A stretch of 64,000 bases of DNA. Origin: Lichenostomus cassidix. Its lineage: Eukaryota > Chordata > Aves > Passeriformes > Meliphagidae. Location: assembly GCA_008360975.2 (NCBI GenBank), contig VLJF02000034.1:2253810-2317809 (forward strand). Direction: 5' to 3'. Shown here piece by piece: positions 44,601 to 64,000 of this stretch (positions within the stretch are counted from its first letter, which is position 1; each line of letters starts with the position of its first letter). The notes beneath the pieces were generated by a model. The model did no database searches, was not told where the DNA came from, and worked only from the letters and a program-made list of their open reading frames with translations. Both the position numbers and the translations under genes were made by a program.

Positions 44601-47600
44601 AATTTGGGGATTTTGGGGAGAAAAAATCGGGATTTGGGGAGGGAAAAGTGGGATTTGGGGAGGGAAAATCAAAATTTGGGGAGAAAAAAAAGGGATTTGG
44701 GGAGGGAAAATCAAAATTCGGGGGGTTTGGGGAGGAAAAATCAGGATTTGGGGAGGAAAAATCAAAATTTGGGGATTTTGGGGAGGGGAGAGCCGGATTT
44801 GGGGAGGGAAAATCAAAATTTGGGGAGAAAAAATCGGGGAATTTTGGGGATTTTGAGGGTTTTGGGGAGCGAAAGTCGGGATTTGGGGAGCAAAAATCGG
44901 GTTTTGGGGAGGGGAAATCCGGATTTGGGGAGAAAAAATTGGGATTTGGGGAGGAAAAATCGGGATTTATGGAGAAAAAAACGGGATTTGGGGAGAGAAA
45001 AGTGGGATTTGGGGAGAAAAAAGCGGGATTTGTGGAGGGAAAATCGGGATTTGGGGAGAGAAAATCGGGATTTGGGGAGGAAAGAATGGGATTTGGGGAG
45101 AAAAAATCAGGATTTGCAGAGAAAAAATCGGGGAATTTTGGGGGTTTTAAGGAGAAGAATTTGGGATTTGGGGAGAAAAAAATGGAATTTCTGGAGAAAA
45201 AATTGGGATTTGGAGATTCGCAGGGTTTGGGGAAGAATCCAGGAGTGGAAAGTTCCAGGAATTTGGGGGATTTTGGGGGTTTTGGGGAGAAAAAATTGGG
45301 ATTTGGAGATTCCCAGGATTTGGGGAAGAATCCAGGAGTGGAAAATTCCAGAAATTTGCAGGATTTTGGGGATTTTTCCCAAACCCCGAATCGTTTAAAC
45401 ACCCAAAATCCTCACAATTTCCCCCAAATCCCAAACCCCCAAAATCCCCCAAATTCCCCCCAAACTCCAAACCCCCAAAAGCCCCAAAATCCCCCGAATT
45501 TGCCCCAAAATCGCTCAATTCTGCCCCCAATCCCAATCCGCCCCTATTTCCTGGGAGGTCCCAACGACCCTTTGCTGCCGTGGCTGCTGCGGCCCTTCCG
45601 GGAGGGGGAGGGGCGGGCGGGGGTGGGGGAGGGGCGGTTTGGGATGGGGAGGGCGAGCTGAAGTGGAGGAGGGCAAACTAAAGTGGGGAAGGGGCTTTCC
45701 AGACTGGGGAGGGGCGAGCCAAAGTGAGGGAGGGGCTTTCCAGAGTGGGGATGGGCTGTCCCAGGGGGATGGGCGTTCTAGAGTGGGGGAGGGGCGATGC
45801 AGAGTGGGGGCGGGGCAAACCAGAGTGGGGGGGGCATTTTGAAGTGGGGGAGGGGCCATCTAGAGTGGGGAGGGGCGGCTCAGCGGGGAGGGGCGGCTCA
45901 GCATGGGGAGGGGCGATGCAGAGTGAGGGCTGGTCGACTCGGTGTGGGGAGGGGCTGTCCAGAGTGGGGAGGGGCAGCAGGAATGGGGAGGGGCGATCTA
46001 GAGTGGGGCTGGTCAGCTCAGCGTGGGGAGGGGCAGTCTGGGTTGGGGAGGGGCGATCCGGAATGGGGGCTGGTCAGCTCAGCGTGGGGGAAGGGCGATC
46101 TGAAATGCGGGAGCGGCGATCCAAAGTGGGGAGGGGCGGCTGAGTGTGGGGAGGGGCGGCTGGTGTGGGAGGGGCGGTGGGGAGGGGCGGCTCAGTGTGG
46201 GGAGGGCAATCCAGAATGGGGGAGGGGCAGCTCAGTGTGGGGGAGGGGCGATCCAGAGTGGGGGAGGGCAGCTCAGTGTGGGGAGGGGCGGCTGAGTGTG
46301 GGGGAGGGGGGCACCAGTGTGGGGAGGGCGGCTGAGCGTGGGGAGGGGCAGCTCAGAGTGGGGAGGGGCGAGCTGAGCGAGGGGAGGAGGGGGCTCAGAG
46401 TGGGGAGGGGCAGCTCAGTGTGGGGGAGGGGCAGCTCAGGTGGGGGAGGGGCTGTGTGGGAGGGGCCCAGTGTGGGGGCTGGGGCGGACCGTGGAGAGGC
46501 AATCCAGAGTGGGGAGGGGCGGCTGAGTGTGGGGGAGGGGCGGCTGAGTGTGGGGGAGGGGCAGAATGGGGAGGGCAGCTATGTGGGGAGGGGCGGCCAG
46601 TGGGGAGGGGCAGCTCAGTGTGGGGAGGCGCGGCTCAGTGGGGGAGGGGCAGCTCAGTGTGGGGGAGGGGCGGCTCAGTGTGGGGGAGGGGCAGCTCAGT
46701 GTGGGGGAGGGGCGGCTCAGTGTGGGGGAGGGGCAGCTCAGTGTGGGGGAGGGGCGGCTCAGTGTGGGGGAGGGGCGGCTGACCGTGGGGGAGGGGCGTT
46801 TCAACGCCGCCGCCGCCGAGTCCTCCCGCGTTGCCCGGCGGGCGATCCGGAACCTTCTGCGGCGCTGGCGCTGCCTTGGGGACAGAAATGACACTGAGCT
46901 CAACTTCCTGCCGACGCTGCTGCTCAGCGCCGTGCTGCTGCACAACCTGTGTCAGAGACGGGGAGAGCCCCTGCCCCCAAAATCACCCAAATCTGACCCA
47001 AAATCCCCAAATTCTGACACTGTGCTGCTGCACAACCTGTGCCAGCTGCAGAGAGAGCCACTGCCCCCAAAATCCCAAAATTCTGACCCAAAATCACCCA
47101 AATCTGACACTGTGCTGCTGCACAACCTGTGTCAGCTGCAGAGAGAGCCACTGCCCCCAAATTCTGACCCAAAATCCCAAAATTCTGACCCAAAATCACC
47201 CAAATCTGACCCAAAATCTGACCCAAAATCACCCAAATCTGACACTGATTCTGAAAATTCTGACCCAAAATCACCCAAATCTGACACCGTGCTGCTGCAC
47301 AACCTGTGCCAGAGACAAAGAGAGCCACTGCCGCCAAAATCCCGAAATTCCCAAAATTCTGACATTGATTCTGAGAATTCTGACCCAAAATCCCGAAATT
47401 CTGACCCAAATTCTGACCCAAAATCACCCAAATCTGACACTGTGCTGCTGCACAACCTGTGCCAGCAGCAAGGAGAGCCACTGCCGCCTAAATCTGACCC
47501 AAAATCCCAAAATTCTGACACTGATTCTGAAAATTCTGACCCAAAATCCCGAAATTCTGACCCAAAATCACCCAAATCTGACACTGTGCTGCTGCACAAC

Positions 47601-48077
47601 CTCTGCCAGAGGCAGGGAGAGCCACTGTCCCCAAAATCCCGAAATTCTGACCCAAAATCCCGAAATTCTGACATTGATTCTGAAAATTCTGACCCAAAAT
47701 CCCGAAATTCTGACCCAAAATCACCCAATTCTGACCCAAAATCACCCAATTCCCCAAATTCCCAATGTTCTGACACAGAGTCCCAAAATTCTGACCCCAA
47801 ATCCCCAAATTCTCCAAATTCTGACCCAAATCCCCAAAATTCTGACCCAAATCCCTTCAATTCTTACCCAAATTCCCCAAATTCCAACCCCAGTTCCCAA
47901 AATTCCAACCCAAATTCCCCAAATCCTGATCCAAATTACCTCAATTCTCACCCAAATTCCCCCAATTCTTACCGAAATTCCCCAAATTTTCCCCCAAATC
48001 CCATCGGGGATCTGGCAGGTGACACAGCCGAGGGAAGGCTGCTGAGGGCAGCAGTGGCTGCGGCGCTGGAGAGGTGA
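41645..48077 (+). CDS. PIF/Harbinger transposase-derived (HARBI1/ALP1-like) gene, split by minisatellites
   Basis: Four blocks in order match the ALP1/HARBI1-like layout. Block 1 (41645-42262): Leu/Arg/Ser-rich N-terminus, then an HTH-like region (PAEVRLALTLSRLGAVTEYR, FGVSRSSVCKILRDVC, ending LHLP). Block 2 (about 44189-44416): LPRLAGVLSRLQIPIRAP, YRDRSAQSRHSLTLQATVDS, PPGMKFQNSALYRRL. Block 3 (45545-45606): YFLGGPNDPLLPWLLRPF. Block 4 (46794-48077): FNAAAAESSRVARRA, RRWRCLG, LLHNLC, and a C-terminus DTAEGRLLRAAVAAALER then stop. Family positions that normally read GxIDGTHI, GDSxYPL and the VERxFG glutamate are changed here (GVLSRLQI, GGPNDPL, ARRAIR), so nuclease activity is doubtful. This is from family knowledge, not an alignment. 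Exon borders between blocks could not be fixed, and blocks 2-3 and 4 are in different frames. It lies at the place of human CD68, between EIF4A1 and MPDU1. Confidence 0.72.
42263..44188 (+). repeat. Minisatellites between transposase blocks 1 and 2
   Basis: 42263-42940 is GGGGATTTGGGGGAGAATTTG repeat. 42960-44170 is an array of about 24-30 bp, TCGGAAAA(A)CCCCAAATTTCC, whose plus frame reads ISSEKPQ/ISSEN repeats for 495 codons. That frame differs from the conserved frame of block 2, so I treat it as intron or spacer. Confidence 0.85.
44416..45540 (+). repeat. 21-bp array between transposase blocks 2 and 3, open as GFGEGKS
   Basis: About 40 units of GGATTTGGGGAGGGAAAATC type, 21 bp or 7 codons, read (G/K)FGEGKS. 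The frame is continuous from block 2 through the array into block 3 (44321-45661, no stop). Other frames and the opposite strand are also open, so openness alone does not prove translation. The last 180 bp are CCCCAAAATCCC sequence. Confidence 0.85.
45607..46793 (+). repeat. GC-rich minisatellite between blocks 3 and 4
   Basis: GAGTGGGGAGGGGCGGCTCA units dominate and settle into a regular 21-bp form CTCAGTGTGGGGGAGGGGCG near 46610-46790. GEGRF-like codons occur at both borders (about 45639 and 46788), suggesting the array grew inside an exon encoding REGEGRF. The array shifts frame overall, so an intron or other correction is needed. Confidence 0.85.
46920..48000 (+). repeat. In-frame repeat of the LLHNLC block and 7-codon NSDPKSP units
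   Basis: The block (A/T)VLLHNLCQ..EPLPPKS occurs six times (about 46929, 47021, 47112, 47288, 47440, 47584). The copies are joined by 21-bp units coding NSDPKSP, DSENSDP and SRNSDPK. All are in the frame that starts in block 4 and ends at TGA 48075-48077 after a conserved-looking C-terminus. If unspliced, the protein has a Ser/Asp/Pro/Lys tail of more than 300 residues. Confidence 0.88.
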
Positions 48078-49560
48078 AAAAACCCCAAAAAATCCCAAAT
48101 TTTGGGGTCTGGAAACAAAATTTGGAAGCTGATTTGTCTCTAGATAGGAAATTTGGATGATTTTGGGTGTCAAGGAGCAAAATTTTGAGGATTATTGGTC
48201 TCTACATATAAAATTTTGGGTGGCAAGGAACTAAAATTGGGGGATTTTGGGTGTCTAGGGATGAAATTTGGGTCTGCAGGTGTGAAATTTGGGGGATTTT
48301 GGGTCTCTAGGAGTGAATTTTGGAGGTTTAGGAGTTAAATTCGGGCGATTTTGGGTTGCTAGGAGCGAATTTTGGGGGCTTTAGGAATGAAATTTAGAGG
48401 ATTTTGGGTGTCTGGGAGTTTTTGGGGTGTATTGGAATGAAATTTGGAGGTTTAGGAGCAAAATTTGGAGGATTTTGGGTGTCTAGGAGTGAAATTTGGG
48501 GTTTTTTGGGTCTCCAGGTATGAAATTTGGGTGTCTGGGAGCGAAATTTGGAGGCTTAAGAGTTAAAATTGGGGAAATTTGGGGGAATTTGGGTCTCCAG
48601 GTGTGAAATTCGGGTGTCTAGGAGAAAAATTTGGAACTGTAAGATTGAAATCTGGGCGAATTTGGGTGTCTAAGAATGAAATTTGGAACACTCTTCGTCT
48701 CTCGATAGGAACTTTGGGGGATTTTGGGTGGCTAGAGGTGAAATTTTGGGGCTCTAGGAGTGAAATTTGGAGGATTTTGGGTCTCTAGGTATGAAACTTG
48801 GAGGATTTTAGGAGTCTAGGAGTGAAATTTGGGGGATTTTGGGTGTCTAGGAACAAAATTTGGGGCTCCAGGTGTGAATTTTGGGTGTCTGGGAGCGAAA
48901 TTTGGAGGATTATTTGTCTCTAGATATGAAATTTGGAGGATTTTGGGTCTCCAGGTGTGAAATTTGGGTGTCTAGGAACTAAAATTGGGTGATTTTGGGT
49001 GTCAAGGAGTGAAATTTTGGTCTCTAGGGACGAAATTTGGATGTCTAGGAGCCAAATTCGGAATGTTAATGATCTCTAGATACAAAATTTGGATGATTTT
49101 GGGTCTCCAGGTGTGAAAATTTGGTGTCTAGGAGCAAAATTTGGGGGATTTTGGGTTGCTAGGAGCAAATTTTGGGTCTCTAGGAGCGAAATTTAGAGGT
49201 TTAGGAGTTAAATTTGGGGGATTTTGGGGGTCTAGGAACAAATTTTAGGGGTCTAGAAGTGAAATTTGGGGGATTTTGGGTCTATAAATCTGAATTTTGG
49301 GTGATTTTGGGAGTCCAGGAGCAAAATTTTGGAGATTTTTGGTGTCTAGGAAAGAAATTTGGGGAATTTTAGGGTCAAAAACCCAAATTTGGAGAATTTT
49401 TGGGTCCAAAAGCCAAATTTGGGAGATCCAGGAGGTAATTTTGGAGCTTCCAGGGATATTTAAAACCCAAATTTTGGGGATTTTTTGGAGCTTTTTGGGA
49501 GTTTGGATTTAAATTTTAATATTTTGGTGTCAAAAGGGATTGAAAAAATCCCAAAATTGG
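48078..49560 (+). repeat. 3' UTR array GGGATTTTGGGTGTCTAGGAG
   Basis: About 40 degenerate units of 30-35 bp (GAAATTTGGGGGATTTTGGG, GTCTAGGAGTGAAATTTGG, CTCCAGGTGTG) fill the interval between the stop codon and the poly(A) signal of the transposase-derived gene. Confidence 0.88.
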
Positions 49561-49605
49561 GGAAAATGAACCCAAAATTTTGTCTTTCTTCCCACTTTTC
49601 CCAGC

Positions 49606-49662
49606 AATAAATACAATTTTTGCAGATTTTGTCCCAAAATCGCTTTTATTCCAATAAATAAA
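49606..49662. other. Opposed poly(A) signals of the transposase-derived gene and EIF4A1
   Basis: Plus-strand AATAAA at 49606-49611 fits the 3' end of the transposase-derived gene. Minus-strand AATAAA at 49650-49645 fits EIF4A1. Further plus-strand AATAAA copies lie at 49653 and 49657. Cleavage 10-30 nt past each signal would make the two transcripts meet or overlap by a few bases. Confidence 0.7.
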
Positions 49663-49699
49663 AGTTACAAAAAGGGGGAGGGAGGAGAGGGAGGAAAAA

Positions 49700-51130
49700 C
49701 CCCAAAAAGTGACTTTTATCCCAAAAAAAGTAAAAATTTCCCACAAAAAACAATCCAAAAATAAGAAAAATTCTAAAAATAATAAAAATTTAAAAATTAA
49801 AAAAAAATTGCCCTAAAAATAAAAATTTCAAAAATGACCTTTAAAAAAGGAAAATAGGAAAAAACGGAAAAAAGTGACTTTTCATAAAAAAAATCAAAAT
49901 TCCCAAAAAATAATAAATTCCCTAAAAATTGACCTTTAAAAACGGAAATAAACGGAAAAAAAATAGGGAAAAAGTGACTTTTATCCCAAAAAAATGAGGA
50001 AAATGGAATAGAAAGGGATTGAGGCTGAAATTGCCCCAAAAATTGGTAAAAATGACCTTAAAAAGTTGAAAATTTGGGAAATTTTGGGGGGAAAAAGGGT
50101 GGGGGGGGAGAGCACCTTGAAAATTGGTTAAAAAGTCCCAAAAATGAGATTTTTAAAAAGTGAGGAAATTGGGGAAAAGTTGGGAAAACAGGAAAAAATT
50201 GGGGAAATGGAAAAATATGGAAAAAAAATGGGAAAAAAACGGAAAAAAAAGGGAAAAATGTGAAAAACAAAAGAAGAAATCAGAGAAAATGGAAAATGAA
50301 AGAAAAACAGAATTGGAATAAATTGGAATTAATGGGAAAAAATAGAAAATTAATTTAGGAAGAAATTGGGGAAAATAGGAAAAAAAAAATCAGAAAAAAT
50401 AGGAAAAGATTTGAGAAAAAAATTGGGAGAAATGGAAACAAAATAACGGAAAAGAATTGGAATTAAAAAACGGAATAAAATATTAAAAAAAGCTAAAAAA
50501 TTAAAAATAAAATTCCTGTTTTAAATTGGAATAAAATTGGGGAAAAAACAGGAAAAATTGGAAAAAAAAAAAAAAAGGAAAATTGAGAAAAAAATGGGAA
50601 AAGAAAAGGAAAATAGAAAAACTTTAAAAATCTGAAAAATGGAAAAATCAGAAGAAACTGGAAAATAGGAAAAGTAAAATTCAGGAAAAAAATTTGAAAA
50701 AATTAGAAAAAAATGCAAAAATAAATAGAAAGATATTTTTAAAAATACAAAAAAATCAGGAAAAATCAGAAAAAATTCCAGGAAAAAAATGCAAAGAAAA
50801 ATATCAGAAAAAAAGCAAAAAAAAACCTGAAAAATTCCAGAAAAGTAGACAAAAAGAATCTGGAAAAATCAGGAAAAACGCAAAAAAATTGGGGGAAAAA
50901 AAGCAAAAAAGAGGAAAAATTGCAAAAAAAAATCTGAAAAAGATGCAAAAAAAATCTGAATAAAAAGCAAAAAAAAAATCAGAAAAAAAGCAAAAAAATC
51001 AGAAAAAAATCGAAAAAAAATCGAAAAAAAATGCAAAAAATCAGAAAAAAATTACCAAAAAAATGGGAAAAAATTACAAAAAAAATCGGAAAAAAATCGG
51101 AAAAAATGGGAAAAAATCAGGAAAAGTGGG
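49700..51130 (-). repeat. EIF4A1 3' UTR: T-rich (sense) low-complexity sequence
   Basis: On the plus strand this is GGAAAAAATTGGG and AAAAAATCAGAAAAAAATGC repeat. In the EIF4A1 sense it is a polyU-like and UUUUCUGAUUUU-like 3' UTR of about 1.4 kb. 51131-51204 next to the stop codon is unique. Confidence 0.8.
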
Positions 51131-51204
51131 GGATGGAGGGAGCGAGTTTTGTGTTGATTTTTGTGTTGATTTTTGGGTGATTTTTGGGTTGATTTTCGGG
51201 TTTT

Positions 51205-63241
<12,037 letters not shown>

Positions 63242-63244
63242 CTG

Positions 63245-64000
63245 AAAACGGCAAATTCGGGAAAATTCGGGAAATTTGGGGTGTCTGGGGGGAGTTTGGG
63301 GGGAAATTTGGGGATTTTTGGGGAGATTTGGGGGATTTTGGGAGAAATTTGATGATTTTGGGGGATTTTGGGGGACTTCTAGGGGAATTTTGGGGAATTG
63401 GGGGTTTTTTCGGGATTTTTTGGGATTTTTGAGAGAAAATTTGGGGATTTTTAGGGAAATTTTGGGTATTTTGGGGGAATTTGGAGAATTTTGAAGGAAA
63501 TTGGGGATTTTTAAGGGAAATTTTGGGATTTTTAGGGGAATTTGGGGGGATTTTGGGGATTTTAGGGGAAATTTAGGGCATTTGGGGGATTTTTGGGGAA
63601 TTTTGGGGATTTGGGATGGAACTTGGGAAGGATTTGGGATTTTTTTGGGAGATTTTGGGGGTTTTTGTGTAATTTTGGGGTTTTCAGCTGAATTTTGGGA
63701 TTTTGCAGGTGAATTTTGGGATTTTTTTTGGGGTGAATTTTGTGCTAAATTTTAGGATTTTTGGGTTAATTTTTGGGATTTTGAGTTCATTTTTTGGTTA
63801 AATTTTGGGATTTTTGGGTTAAATATAGGGATTTCCTGACAAATTTTGGGATTTTTGGCTACATTTTGGGATTTTTAGGTTAAATTTTGGGATTTTTTGG
63901 GGTTTTTTGGGTGAATTTTGGGGATTTTGGAGATTTTTTTGGCTACATTTTGGGATTTATGGGTTAAATTTTGGGATTTTTGGGATAAATTTTGGCATTT
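63245..64000 (-). repeat. G/T-rich GGGGATTTTTGGGG tract at the right edge, EIF4A1 intron
   Basis: GGGGGATTTTGGGG changes near 63680 to TTGGGATTTTTGGGTTAAAT units. No exon of EIF4A1 upstream of 63241 is present in the window. Confidence 0.85.

Noticed and set aside
44392..45402. Glycine-rich GFGEGKS or antisense SPNPDFPS repeat protein
   Set aside because: Three frames are open at once, so openness is not evidence. Kept only as a possible insert between transposase blocks 2 and 3.

Overview
The window looks like vertebrate, most likely bird, nuclear DNA from a gene-dense microchromosome; a passerine is plausible but not proven. Spliced genes with GT-AG introns match a set of proteins whose human orthologues lie together on 17p13. 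Seven protein genes can be read: PELP1 (minus, 5' part only), MED11 (plus, complete), CLDN7 (plus, complete), ELP5 (plus, 5' half), MPDU1 (minus, all but the last exon), a PIF/Harbinger transposase-derived gene (plus) and EIF4A1 (minus, 3' part). No SINE, LINE, LTR, tRNA, rRNA or CRISPR was recognised. Almost all non-coding sequence is tandem minisatellite.

Layout. 1-5471 holds the start of PELP1, running left off the window. 5472-6551 is a head-to-head promoter shared with MED11 (6552-9042, poly(A) signal 9800). 9.8-14.5 kb is intergenic minisatellite with two clusters of cAMP-response-type sites. CLDN7 spans 14478-22814, with a minisatellite 3' UTR and a poly(A) signal at 24164. ELP5 starts at 25127 and runs into a 500-N gap (29916-30415). 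MPDU1 comes out of the gap on the minus strand and starts at 40280. A second head-to-head promoter (40281-41644, with tandem NRF1-type sites) separates it from the transposase-derived gene (41645-48077). That gene converges tail to tail on EIF4A1 (stop 51205-51207), whose exons run to 63241 and on past the right edge.

Main observation. In all seven genes the tandem repeats do not stay inside introns. The repeated unit straddles a splice junction and carries 20-75 bases of the neighbouring exon with its splice site. The coding exon therefore sits at the end of an array of decoy exon edges: for example 10 copies of the CLDN7 exon 4 acceptor, 9 of one EIF4A1 acceptor and 12 of the ELP5 exon 1 donor. 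In several introns the minisatellite begins at the donor itself. Many unrelated arrays share a unit of about 21 nt. In the transposase-derived gene, 7-codon repeats appear to enter the protein, and residues expected for catalysis are changed.

Functionally the genes are housekeeping, apart from an epithelial claudin: rRNA processing/coactivation (PELP1), Mediator (MED11), tight junction (CLDN7), Elongator tRNA modification (ELP5), dolichol-sugar use (MPDU1) and translation initiation (EIF4A1). They share location and promoter style rather than a pathway. Most other long open frames are by-products of stop-free repeats.
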